From Anaeromusa acidaminophila DSM 3853 (GTDB taxonomy: Bacteria > Bacillota > Negativicutes > Anaeromusales > Anaeromusaceae), in the NCBI RefSeq assembly GCF_000374545.1, contig NZ_KB894594.1, positions 1 through 64,000 of the forward strand: a stretch of 64,000 bases of DNA, written 5' to 3'. The translations under genes and the position numbers were made by a program. The notes beneath the pieces are model-generated. The model worked only from the letters and a program-made list of their open reading frames with translations, made no database searches and was not told where the DNA came from. Below are positions 50,922-58,856 of the stretch, one piece after another. Every line of letters begins with the position of its first letter. Within the stretch, counting starts at the first letter, position 1.

Positions 50922-50959
50922 CAGAGAAGCTGCCGGCAATAGCTAGCAGCTTCTCTTCT
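50922..50959. terminator. Terminator
   Basis: AGAGAAGCTGC / GCAGCTTCTCT stem with T-rich flanks between convergent genes. Confidence 0.88.
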
Positions 50960-50963
50960 TTAT

Positions 50964-51338
50964 TTATTTCATTCGTTCTGGATAAGCTCGTCGTAGCCCC
51001 GGCTTAGTAATCAGCCATTCACCGCGGCCCCCCTCCACCTTACGCACGTCCAGTTTATTGAATTTTGCTCCAAGAACACAATGCTTGCGGACCGTAATAA
51101 CAGCCAAATTGACTTTTTCTGCCGCTTCCCCCACGACCATAACCTTATGCACTATCTTTTCTAGTTCAAATAATTTAGCGTAAGCCGCATAAAGGATTTC
51201 ACTATTTAATCTCTTTGCCGTATCTTCCCATGACTCCGTTAAAGCAGCATCCCATTCCCCTATTTGAACCAGATAGGAATGAACTAAAATAAATAGTTCA
51301 TTGGCGCTACGGCATTTTTGAATTTTCTCTATCGTCAT
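50964..51338 (-). CDS. HTH DNA-binding protein, paralog 3 with N-terminal extension
   Basis: AAGGAGGGCG lies just before the ATG at 51338. The 124-aa product has a 60-residue helical N-terminus and a C-terminal domain (MVVGEAAEKVNLAVITVRKHC, GRGEWLITKPGLRRAYPERMK) that matches the two smaller paralogs at 13432 and 20236. The extension may allow dimerisation or partner binding. Confidence 0.72.
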   Translation of the reverse strand: MTIEKIQKCRSANELFILVHSYLVQIGEWDAALTESWEDTAKRLNSEILYAAYAKLFELEKIVHKVMVVGEAAEKVNLAVITVRKHCVLGAKFNKLDVRKVEGGRGEWLITKPGLRRAYPERMK

Positions 51339-51502
51339 AAGGACGCCCTCCTTAAAAAGACTTACTTTTCTCCGGTCTCGATCGATAAGGCCACTTAATT
51401 GAAAAACAAATTCCTTACTAAAATAATACCATACTTTCCCGTGAAAAAGGACGAGCTTAATGCGCATTTTTATTAGCGATAATATCAATAAGCATTATTA
51501 AG

Positions 51503-52517
51503 CTACTTGGTTAAGATAATTAAACGCCCTTCTGTATTTAATTCTCCTTTGACCGACAGCTGATAAAAGCATGACTCCACTGCTTTATACAAGTCGATAA
51601 ACAAATCCTCCCTATTGGCGCTGTGTCCCTCTCTGAGGGCCGTTTCAACACTTGCTTGTACTTGGGATAGGGTCATATAAAACTCTCCTACTACCCAGCT
51701 CCAAGAAGGGCAGGCCGCTTCAATCATGTCATTCAATAAGTTTGTTGTCCTGTCCTCATCGCAAAGACTTAGGCCCCGCCCCATGGCATTCGCTACTTTA
51801 CTAACGTAGCCGGTTATCATGCTCCAACACTCATAGACATGACCAATATCATTTGTAGTTACTATTTGCTCTCTTAATTCAGCTACCTTTTCAGTACATT
51901 CCGTGATCGTATCCACCAGCAGTTTAAACTCGGTTACCTCATGCGCTGCTTGCTTAAACAGCAGTATCGATTTTTGATTCGCAAAATACTCCGAAAAGGC
52001 GGACTCCGCAATAAATTTATTGATAAGTTCTAACTCTCTTATGGCTATGTTTTGGGGAAGATGGGGTATTCCAAAGGTCTTGTTGAAAATTTCCTCTTGT
52101 ATGATATGCATACATTCATGTCGAAGCAGTCCTCTAGCTAGCAATTAACACCTTGGAAGGTTCGTTTGCATTTAAAAGATCGCCAATGACTCCCTCTAGT
52201 AAGAAAATGACCACTTGCTCCTTATTGTCTTTCGTCCAGCGCAGGACTTTCCCGCCCACAATGCCTGTTTCCATATTTACGGCCGGCACCAAGCTATTAC
52301 ACTCTTGAGCGATTACGTTATAACACTGCACTACATCGCTGGTTATTAGTATTCCCTTTAAAGCAACCAATGATGGATACTCAGCATATAGTTCCTCCAG
52401 TTCCCCAAACACCGCTTCTCGCATTTCATTTTTATTTTCGTCAGTCCAGAATGGATGATCACTTGCAAAATCCACTCGCAATGAACCTTCCGGTACTTCT
52501 TCCCACACTTCCAACAT
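51503..52517 (-). pseudogene. HExxH metalloprotease-like gene split by a 4-bp duplication
   Basis: The upstream frame (52517 down to 52137) ends in KVLIAS and a stop, the downstream frame (TTG at 52144 down to 51503) begins LARGLLRHECMHIIQEE. Between them the DNA reads CTAGCTAG (52134-52141). Removing one CTAG fuses the frames into KVLIARGLLRHECMH without any other change. The joined protein would be about 337 residues with a zinc motif HECMH. Two coupled genes remain possible, but a frameshift is simpler. CAGGAGG precedes the first start. Confidence 0.75.
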
Positions 52518-52670
52518 AGCTTGTACCTCCTGTTTTTGATTTAATAATAAACCCATTTTTAAAAATTACTACGCACAAGGTAACGGCCTTGTTCTAAAAT
52601 AGTAGGAGAACCAAGGAAAAGCAGTACATCTTAGCGAATTTATTTTAATCGAAAGAAAGGAGATTTTATC

Positions 52671-52877
52671 ATGAAAAACATTCCCTGCATCAATAGTAAT
52701 CCATCATGCCTAAAAGAAAAATGCTGCCATTACCGCTTTAATCAAGATGATTCAACCCATTACTGCATTAACAATAATTCTAAGCAATATTCGTACTTTC
52801 AAGGCAAGTGGCAAGAAATACTGGGAAACCGAGCTCGTTCTGGTGGTATGATCGCAGCAATGCTGGACAAAAATTAA
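52671..52877 (+). CDS. Small cysteine-rich protein
   Basis: The 68-aa product has six cysteines in the first 32 residues (CINSNPSC, KCCHY, HYC). AAAGGAG sits 8 nt before the ATG. It is one of the few plus-strand genes here. The function is unknown; the cysteine pattern suggests metal binding. Confidence 0.6.
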   Translation: MKNIPCINSNPSCLKEKCCHYRFNQDDSTHYCINNNSKQYSYFQGKWQEILGNRARSGGMIAAMLDKN

Positions 52878-52996
52878 CCTTTTTGAACCATATGTCTACC
52901 TTGCATCTTTTTGCCATATTTTCAACAATTTTAGTCTCTCTTCCACGGGTTAAACAGCATTATTCGTCCCTCTTTTATAATTATTCTTATTATCCT

Positions 52997-53024
52997 TTGT
53001 GAAAATTGCGTTCAGGTCTATACT
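52997..53024 (+). promoter_or_regulatory. Promoter of the ncRNA candidate
   Basis: TTGTGA at 52997-53002 and TATACT at 53019-53024 with a 16-bp spacer. There is no protein frame with a ribosome site after it before the terminator at 53266-53304. Confidence 0.6.
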
Positions 53025-53030
53025 TATCTT

Positions 53031-53304
53031 GTTGCAACAAGGGTCGGAGAAAGCCGGCCGCCCGCCTTTTGCAAGTAAAATGAATTCGCGTTGGGTTAGC
53101 ATTATGCAATCAACCGTTTATGTTTCTATTTGCTCTATGGCGGCGCTCTGATCTCAACCTGTTTTGAGGGTAAGAGCACTCCTGGTCTTTGGAACACCGG
53201 AACGGGCACCCGGGGCTCATGCTTTTGGCATGTAAGCGATGCAGATTGTCACCTGCCCAAAGACGAAAAGGCAGTCAGCAAATTTAGCTGGCTGCCTTTT
53301 TACT
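53031..53304 (+). ncRNA. Candidate stand-alone structured ncRNA, about 275 nt
   Basis: A promoter, a GC-richer non-coding body and a strong terminator form one unit. Hairpins visible: GGTT-a-GCAT-t-ATGC...AACC (53093-53116 area), a two-part stem GCTCT-gat-CTCAA / TTGAG-ggta-AGAGC, CATGC-TTTTG-GCATG, GCAG/CTGC, and the terminator. No frame in it has an ATG with a ribosome site. It does not look like 6S, tmRNA, SRP or RNase P RNA to me. Confidence 0.6.
53266..53304 (+). terminator. Terminator of the ncRNA candidate
   Basis: AAAAGGCAG-t-CAGC / GCTG-g-CTGCCTTTTT with an AAATTTA loop and a T run. Confidence 0.9.
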
Positions 53305-53344
53305 TCTACTACCCCGCCCCACAAACAATTTTTATTTCGATTTA

Positions 53345-53980
53345 CTACTTCTTTCCCTCAGGGAACGGCAACTGAATAAAATGTGTAGTGCATTTTTCAT
53401 CGATCCGTTTTTGAACTCGTTTCCCGCAAGTCTCATATAAGTCTATAATCCTTTGATTCGCCCCTGGCTTGTCCTTCATAACACGAACCAGCTCTCGTAT
53501 AGCATCAATATCTTTTTCCCCTTTAGCGGGGTCTTTTCGCGTGATTTCCAGTTTATGAAGAACATACGCAGCGGGCTCAGGCACCATGACATTATGATCT
53601 CGCACCTTTAAGGTAATCGTATTATCGGTTAATAACGCAGCTCGCAACCCTGTGGCTTTAATGCCTAGGCTATCAACCTCATACGGTTCCACTTGCCCCC
53701 GCCCTTTTTCTAACACCATAATCTCTAATTCCATAGAATCTGGATGCAGAAAATGAACTAATCCATCGGGAACCCGTTCTTGGCGAATATAACCTACTTC
53801 TTTTAACGCCTCCGTAAGATTCACTCTAGGATTAGGGCGCCGTAGATTATTTAGCAGAGTATCAATATCCGTGGTCCTCAAATTTGGAGTGAAATCATCA
53901 TAAAGGTTAGCCTCTTTATACAAATACTCCGCCCATGACCCGATAATAACCAAATGATTGAGTAAAGCTAACTCATCCAT
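53345..53980 (-). CDS. Nucleotidyltransferase-fold protein (AbiEii/GSLNT-like)
   Basis: The 211-aa protein begins with LVIIGSWAEYLY and, 20 residues on, RTTDIDTLL: the G-S and D-x-D signatures of nucleotidyltransferases. The later APT-like helices include AAYVLHKLEITRKDPAKGEKDIDAI, frequent in AbiEii-like and GSLNT proteins. It lies 4 bp after another small gene, so the pair could be a toxin-antitoxin or abortive-infection module. Toxicity is not shown by the sequence. Confidence 0.7.
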   Translation of the reverse strand: MDELALLNHLVIIGSWAEYLYKEANLYDDFTPNLRTTDIDTLLNNLRRPNPRVNLTEALKEVGYIRQERVPDGLVHFLHPDSMELEIMVLEKGRGQVEPYEVDSLGIKATGLRAALLTDNTITLKVRDHNVMVPEPAAYVLHKLEITRKDPAKGEKDIDAIRELVRVMKDKPGANQRIIDLYETCGKRVQKRIDEKCTTHFIQLPFPEGKK

Positions 53981-53984
53981 TTTT

Positions 53985-54419
53985 TTAATGGTCTTCCAAA
54001 ATAAGTCTTCCTGTGTCGGATTCGTCTAAATCCTCCTCCTTCTTAACATTACTCCTTTTTATGTGCATAATACGGATTACTTTAGGTTCATATTGGATTG
54101 CTCTTTTAGCTGTTTCTCGATCCAGCCGGACTCGTATTAATCGTTCTTCTAAATACAACCGTTGCTTTACTGCACTTATAACCTCCTGGGCCTTCTCTTT
54201 ATCCAAACTACCTATATAGCGTTCTCGAGTCTTTTTATCTTCCCATGAGCGCAGATATAAATACGGTCTGCCTTTAATCATCTTTATTCGAATGTTTCCC
54301 ACAGGGAGCTGCATAATATCTTCAACAAGCCGTTTTTCAAGCAAAGCCAACCGCTTACACTCTTCAACTAAAGTACCCCGTAAAACGCTATTGCTAAAAT
54401 ATTTATCTAGCTGTTTCAC
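53985..54419 (-). CDS. Partner of the nucleotidyltransferase
   Basis: GTG start with GAAAGGAGAATC upstream. The 144-aa product has a helical N-terminus, a beta-rich LPVGNIRIKMIKGRPYLYLRSWEDKKTRERYIGSL segment like the DUF6788-type domain, and a charged C-terminus. Being encoded first and directly coupled to the nucleotidyltransferase, it could be the antitoxin or DNA-binding partner. Two direct repeats upstream may be its operator. Confidence 0.6.
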   Translation of the reverse strand: MKQLDKYFSNSVLRGTLVEECKRLALLEKRLVEDIMQLPVGNIRIKMIKGRPYLYLRSWEDKKTRERYIGSLDKEKAQEVISAVKQRLYLEERLIRVRLDRETAKRAIQYEPKVIRIMHIKRSNVKKEEDLDESDTGRLILEDH

Positions 54420-54468
54420 GTTGATTCTCCTTTCTCAGATTACCCCAGGCAATAATATAAAAACACAT

Positions 54469-54535
54469 TTACTGGACTAACTTTATTTTACCCCACCATT
54501 TCTATTTTTTCAATCATTACTGGACTAACTTTATT
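54469..54535. repeat. Direct repeat TTACTGGACTAACTTTATT, two copies
   Basis: Identical 19-bp copies at 54469-54487 and 54517-54535, 48 bp apart, lie upstream of the nucleotidyltransferase operon. Their position suits a repressor binding site, as is common for toxin-antitoxin operons. Confidence 0.7.
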
Positions 54536-54548
54536 CCCGCCCAAAATA

Positions 54549-54586
54549 AAAAAGACAGCCTGGCGAAGGCTGCCCTCTTAACTTTG
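54549..54586 (-). terminator. Terminator
   Basis: GGCAGCCT-TCGCC-AGGCTGtC with a following TTTTTTATTTT on the minus strand, after the 121-aa gene. Confidence 0.82.
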
Positions 54587-54601
54587 TTCTTTTTGTAATT
54601 T

Positions 54602-54967
54602 TCATTTGGCAAGGAATTTATCGCAAATTTCGATTACCGTTTGTGCGGATTCAATAGGTATAGAGTTAAGATGCTTTTGCGCTTCCTTCTCAATATCTTT
54701 TAAATGGTGTACTGCCGATTGAACAATACCATTATTTACATCACTCAAAAGGTTTGCTTCCATTCCTGTTTCATCGGCAAGTTCCTTTAGCGCTCCCTTT
54801 AACATCAACACTTGCGCTTGCAGAGTTTCACTCTCCTGCTCTGATTTAATCTCCCCATCAGTTTTTCCGCAGTTCAAGCAAACATCCTTGCTGATTTCCG
54901 CATTATAACTTCCCTCAATATATCGTCCAAAAACACGGACAAACTTCTCATGCTTGCACTCGCTCAT
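54602..54967 (-). CDS. Phage-like hypothetical protein with cysteine pair
   Basis: The 121-aa product has HEKFVRVFGRYIEGS and CLNCGKTDGEI at the start, then a long helical region. AAGGAGCAGCC precedes the ATG. Only the zinc-knuckle-like part is notable. Function is unknown. Confidence 0.6.
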   Translation of the reverse strand: MSECKHEKFVRVFGRYIEGSYNAEISKDVCLNCGKTDGEIKSEQESETLQAQVLMLKGALKELADETGMEANLLSDVNNGIVQSAVHHLKDIEKEAQKHLNSIPIESAQTVIEICDKFLAK

Positions 54968-54998
54968 GGCTGCTCCTTTCTTTCATCAAGACTTAGCG

Positions 54999-55286
54999 TC
55001 ACTTTTCTATGAAAACATGAAAAACCATATCTCCATCAGAAACCATATAACTGCCTAAATACTCTTCTTTTGAGAGGTCAGGCATAGGGTTTCCTGTCCC
55101 TACGATCCGAATAGCCACCTCTTGACTCTCTTGTTCATCATCAACGAGACACCAGACGCAAGGAATTCCTTTTTGAACGGCTATATTTAAATATTGATCC
55201 TTGAAACTGGACGCTCCGTTTAACTTTGGAATTCTTATCACTTGAAGATCCGTTGTCTCAAGTGCATATTTAAAAATTTTCCTCAT
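54999..55286 (-). CDS. Conserved phage/plasmid small protein (DUF7352-like)
   Basis: The 95-aa product follows a common phage pattern: MRKIFKYALETTDLQVIRIPK, GIPCVWCLVDDEQ, RIVGTGNPMP, YLGSYMVSDGDMVFHVF. Its role in phages is not known. AAAGGAAAATACC precedes the start. Confidence 0.65.
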   Translation of the reverse strand: MRKIFKYALETTDLQVIRIPKLNGASSFKDQYLNIAVQKGIPCVWCLVDDEQESQEVAIRIVGTGNPMPDLSKEEYLGSYMVSDGDMVFHVFIEK

Positions 55287-55362
55287 GGTATTTTCCTTTC
55301 TTAGAGTGTCCTCATTTTATTTTCACGGAAACTTTCCAAAATCCCAGCTGCATCTGATTTTA

Positions 55363-55947
55363 TCATTTCTGATTTTCAAATGCTTTTTGGCTATCAAATG
55401 GCGTAATTCGGATCGAGTATAACGCCTTTCCATCGTTCGATTTGGTTCCTAGCGTTATCGGCTCACCAAACTTACACCGAATCTTGTCGGCCGAGATACT
55501 GGTAACCGCACCAGCCTCGCCCACAATCGTACCGCTTACGCTCATTTGAATGTAATCCCCTTCACGTTTCAGCGACTGTACCGATAAAGAACAACTAAAT
55601 GATGGCGTGACACTTGAAGCATTTGAATCAGAATAACTACTTGATTCCGTCATACTCACCGATGCTCCTTCCGATGCGCCGGTATCAGAAAAAGCAACGC
55701 TTACAGCCGGATGATATAAAACATCTCCTTTCTCATTTAGCACTTCAAAGTTCACAACCCCATAATTTGCAGCATTGGTGGAAAGTCGGCTTTTCGTGAA
55801 ATCCATATACCCTTGCGAGCTTCCCTGGGAGATTCCTACTGACGTTCCCTCCCCTTTACTTACGGTATCCTGACAACTTCCTGCGGCCGCCGGTGCCATC
55901 ATCAAAATTGCGGCTAATGCCAATCCAATATTTCTTTTCAAATTCAT
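55363..55947 (-). CDS. Secreted serine-rich protein
   Basis: Residues 1-25 form a signal peptide (LALAAILMMAPAAAG, then SC). Two stretches rich in Ser, Gly and Thr (GEGTSVGISQGSSQG; ASEGASVSMTESSSYSDSNASS) echo the repeats of the giant ATPase at 34049-38134. The C-terminal half is beta-rich. The likeness suggests a shared partner or surface, which is only an idea. GGGAGAGTGG precedes the start. Confidence 0.6.
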   Translation of the reverse strand: MNLKRNIGLALAAILMMAPAAAGSCQDTVSKGEGTSVGISQGSSQGYMDFTKSRLSTNAANYGVVNFEVLNEKGDVLYHPAVSVAFSDTGASEGASVSMTESSSYSDSNASSVTPSFSCSLSVQSLKREGDYIQMSVSGTIVGEAGAVTSISADKIRCKFGEPITLGTKSNDGKALYSIRITPFDSQKAFENQK

Positions 55948-55999
55948 ATTCTACCACTCTCCCACTATATTTTTCCGCCATGGGCGGGATTCCATTAAT

Positions 56000-56338
56000 T
56001 TAAGCAGATTCTTTACTGGTTTGCTTTTGCCGTTGGATTCGATCTATTTCCGCTGCAATTAACGCACCGGCTTTTACAAGCTCCTTAACTCGATCCTCAG
56101 GAGTAGGCTTCCAGTACTTCATTTCAAACGGCCAGAACCACTCAAAAAAGCTTTTACTCGCCAATTCAAACTTTCTAACTGCAGCCGGCAGCAGATAACA
56201 TAGAGCAGCATACGCTAAGGTATCTGGCTCATGCTCTCCGTCATGTTCTGCGGACCAACCTTCTTTTTCAACCTGGCGCCGCCGTTCTGCAGTAATTAAG
56301 TCAGCACCATTTAAATACAAGGCCTCACTTTTCTCCAT
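56000..56338 (-). CDS. Phage-type MazG-like small protein
   Basis: The 112-aa product has ITAERRRQVEKEGWSAEHDGEHEPDTLAYAALCYLL and DRVKELVKAGALIAAEIDRI. This pattern is common in phage proteins related to nucleotide pyrophosphohydrolases, although catalytic residues are not clear here. A TCCGTATACT motif lies 42 nt upstream. AAAGGAG precedes the start. Confidence 0.65.
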   Translation of the reverse strand: MEKSEALYLNGADLITAERRRQVEKEGWSAEHDGEHEPDTLAYAALCYLLPAAVRKFELASKSFFEWFWPFEMKYWKPTPEDRVKELVKAGALIAAEIDRIQRQKQTSKESA

Positions 56339-56379
56339 AGTATATACTCCTTTCTGGTTTTCTTCCGGTTTCTCTATAT

Positions 56380-56393
56380 TTTTAGTATACGGA
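56380..56393 (-). promoter_or_regulatory. TCCGTATACTAAAA motif
   Basis: A perfect minus-strand copy 42 nt before the start at 56338. Confidence 0.72.
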
Positions 56394-56473
56394 TTTTTTA
56401 CGGCTTTGAAGGGATATTAAAAAGCAGATGATCCAATAGAATCATCTGCTTTTTATTGGGACCTTGGTGTCGG

Positions 56474-57364
56474 TTAGGCAGTCAACACATAGCAGCCAGT
56501 ACGAATTCGCTGAAACCGATTATTTTGGCCAACGACTTGCCGTACTTTGGCCTTCCAGTTAGGATTGTTACGCGTCTTTTCAGAAGCACCTTTCTCAACC
56601 ATTGCATATAGTTCCTCTAGTGACAATGCCCGCCGCTCACGCTTAAATACACGCTCAATTACGTTGATCCAAGTGGAACGATGGATACTCCCAAGAAGCG
56701 ATGACAAATCCACGGCAAAATCCAACAATACTTTGGCAGCTGCATCTTTTTGAAAGATGTATAGGGTTTCGTGCTTAATAGGCACGAACGTCTTACCAGC
56801 GCCATTATACGTTCGAAAATCAGACGTACAATTATTTTGGATTTTGATAATCTCTTCTTTAAGCTTTCCTGGGCATACGGTTAAGGTCAGAGAACACAGC
56901 GGATAATACATACCCTTCGTTCTCCAGTTGCCCATCAAAATGCCGTACATCCCGCCCGGCCGGATAGCATCAAACACATTCATCATCGCCAGCTGCAGCT
57001 TTTGGAGAAATTCCTCTAAGGTTCCATTCGACAAATCATCTGGATGATCGGAATACTTAATCATACCCCAGTAGGGCGGGTGGACAAACGCCGTTTCAGC
57101 GTATTCGCCCAAAGTGGATCCAAGATCGTCACGAACGATATTAAACCCACTTTTAAGATCAAGTCCCTTATAGCGAATGCCTTTTTCCTTTGCTACATCA
57201 GCGCTGGTTCCACCACCTTGCATTGGATCTACAAACAATCCATTGGCTTGGCGGTGGCTAAATTCTAAGAAGTCCTTCATTATCCCTCCGGAAGTGTTGC
57301 CTCGATACCGATTGTCACCATACTTTAAACGGTCCGGATATTGGCAAATACTGTGAGTAAACAT
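56474..57364 (-). CDS. DNA methylase-like protein
   Basis: The 296-aa product has motif I-like FVDPMQGGGTSADVAKEKGIRYKGLDL and motif IV HPPYW, so it likely methylates DNA bases (adenine-N6 or cytosine-N4). PMQGGGT replaces the more usual FxGxGT. The final 80 residues resemble a winged helix (SLEELYAMVEKGASEK...VRQVVGQNNRFQRI). The leader has a perfect GAGCAG-TT-CTGCTC stem before GAGGAGG. No restriction gene is adjacent. Confidence 0.78.
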   Translation of the reverse strand: MFTHSICQYPDRLKYGDNRYRGNTSGGIMKDFLEFSHRQANGLFVDPMQGGGTSADVAKEKGIRYKGLDLKSGFNIVRDDLGSTLGEYAETAFVHPPYWGMIKYSDHPDDLSNGTLEEFLQKLQLAMMNVFDAIRPGGMYGILMGNWRTKGMYYPLCSLTLTVCPGKLKEEIIKIQNNCTSDFRTYNGAGKTFVPIKHETLYIFQKDAAAKVLLDFAVDLSSLLGSIHRSTWINVIERVFKRERRALSLEELYAMVEKGASEKTRNNPNWKAKVRQVVGQNNRFQRIRTGCYVLTA

Positions 57365-57378
57365 ACTATTCCTCCTCT

Positions 57379-57392
57379 GAGCAGAACTGCTC
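57379..57392 (-). promoter_or_regulatory. Stem-loop before GAGGAGGA (leader family)
   Basis: AAAAACAAAATTA, then GAGCAG-TT-CTGCTC, then AGAGGAGGAAT before the methylase start. Confidence 0.72.
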
Positions 57393-57531
57393 TAATTTTG
57401 TTTTTCAAAGAAAGTATAGCACGGTCTATTTTTATAAAAAAAAGACCACTTACTTTAGCAGTAAGCCGTCCTTACCCATCAAATATGCTACTATTCTTCC
57501 AATGTCTCCTCCGAAATAAAGTAATCATCTC

Positions 57532-57756
57532 CTACTCAAAATATGCCTTAATTAAATCCACAGACATTCCAGTCCCTAAAATCATCAATGCTATCAGCAT
57601 ACATAGTATAAGACTATTATATAGCCGTTCTGACAAGCTATTCCTTCTAGAAAAGAATATTTTATCCTCCTCATTACTTACTTCGTCATAGATTAAGGGA
57701 ATATCTTTTGGGTTTCTTCTTTTGATAAAATTGAGCGTACTATTTTTTCTTCTCAT
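57532..57756 (-). CDS. Small single-pass membrane protein
   Basis: The 74-aa product has a basic N-terminus (MRRKNSTLNFIKRRNPK) and one membrane helix near residues 48-66 (LILCMLIALMILGTGMSVDL). It overlaps the end of the upstream gene by 17 bp. Function is unknown. Confidence 0.5.
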   Translation of the reverse strand: MRRKNSTLNFIKRRNPKDIPLIYDEVSNEEDKIFFSRRNSLSERLYNSLILCMLIALMILGTGMSVDLIKAYFE

Positions 57757-58123
57757 TGCTTACCTCCATCCCTCGCTGCCATTGTGAAAGCCAAAATTCA
57801 TGCTTTGGGCCTTCTTTCACACCGCTAACCGTTGTAGCCGCTAGTTCCAGCTGCGCCTTTAAACTGGCAATCGTATTTTCCATTTCCTTATGTTTTGCCA
57901 GCCAATACGGAAGAGCTTTTCTGGCCATCACAATCCATTCGGCATTTTCTCGGCTAACAGCACCACTTGGGATAATACAAAATTCCAAGCTATCTGCGTT
58001 TGGATCCGAATCTGGTTTCTCACTAATGGTTCGGCACCAGCACGCTTCCCCTTCGCTGCATAAGCCTACAAACCACGGAACCGCCTTTTCACATTGTTTT
58101 TGGTCCTCTTCCCAGCTTCTCAT
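57740..58123 (-). CDS. Hypothetical protein
   Basis: The 127-aa product has cysteines in the first third (QKQCEKAVP, GLCSEGEACWC) and a helical C-terminus. AAAGGAGCGATAATTC precedes the start. No family is recognised. Confidence 0.55.
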   Translation of the reverse strand: MRSWEEDQKQCEKAVPWFVGLCSEGEACWCRTISEKPDSDPNADSLEFCIIPSGAVSRENAEWIVMARKALPYWLAKHKEMENTIASLKAQLELAATTVSGVKEGPKHEFWLSQWQRGMEVSNEKKK

Positions 58124-58147
58124 GAATTATCGCTCCTTTTGTTAGTG

Positions 58148-58768
58148 TCAGTTCCCGCCCGTTTGCTCCCAGCGCCATTGCCAGTAATTACTGTACTCTT
58201 TAGCCAGCGCCGCATTGCCATGAATCACAAGACAGTTTTCCCCGTTCCCTTGCTCGGCGGATTTTGTGAAGTTGAACGATCCGGTAATTACGTCCAACCC
58301 ATCTAAAATCATCACCTTGTTATGTGCGATTTTGAAATCATTATCAATATGAACGGCCATGCCCGCATTGTGGAAATAGGTAAGGGAAGAATACTTTTCC
58401 GTCTCCTGAGATTTGTCTAAGATGATCCGCACTTGAACCCCTCTTTTATGCGCTTCCTGCAGTGCCTTGGCAATTTCAGCGCTGGTGAAGGAGTAAGCCA
58501 TAACCTCAATGCTTTTCTTCGCCTGTCCAATGTTTTTTACGATCATATCCGTGATCCCGCCGTTAGGCGAAAACGCAACTTCCATGGTGCCTGTGCTTTC
58601 TACCACATGGACTCCCTTGATTCCATTAGGCATTCCCGCCCCCGCGGCAGACGTACTCTTTTCCACCGCCACTTTCCCTGCATGAGTACTGCAGCCGGCG
58701 AAAACACCTACGCAAAAAGTAAGAATAATGGCCAACACGGAAACGCTGTATTTTTTGCAATTCATCAT
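58148..58768 (-). CDS. Phospholipase D-family nuclease-like lipoprotein
   Basis: The start is the ATG at 58768 after AAAGGAGTG. Residues 1-25 are a lipoprotein signal ending in FAGCS, so the protein is probably tethered outside the membrane. One HKD motif is visible (HNKVMILD, then GSFNFTKSAEQGNGEN), the layout of Nuc/EDTA-resistant endonucleases that work as dimers. Such proteins on plasmids are often exported nucleases. The size of 206 aa is typical. Confidence 0.85.
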   Translation of the reverse strand: MMNCKKYSVSVLAIILTFCVGVFAGCSTHAGKVAVEKSTSAAGAGMPNGIKGVHVVESTGTMEVAFSPNGGITDMIVKNIGQAKKSIEVMAYSFTSAEIAKALQEAHKRGVQVRIILDKSQETEKYSSLTYFHNAGMAVHIDNDFKIAHNKVMILDGLDVITGSFNFTKSAEQGNGENCLVIHGNAALAKEYSNYWQWRWEQTGGN

Positions 58769-58856
58769 GGATAGCACTCCTTTTTTTGAGATATTTAGCT
58801 ATAATTTGTAAAACATGCGTATAATGTAGCCTAAAATATACGCATGTTACATCTTT

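Noticed and set aside
53130-53375. Plus-strand open frame of 81 codons inside the ncRNA candidate
   Set aside because: It begins only at a TTG without a ribosome site, runs through the terminator hairpin, and has no coherent protein character.
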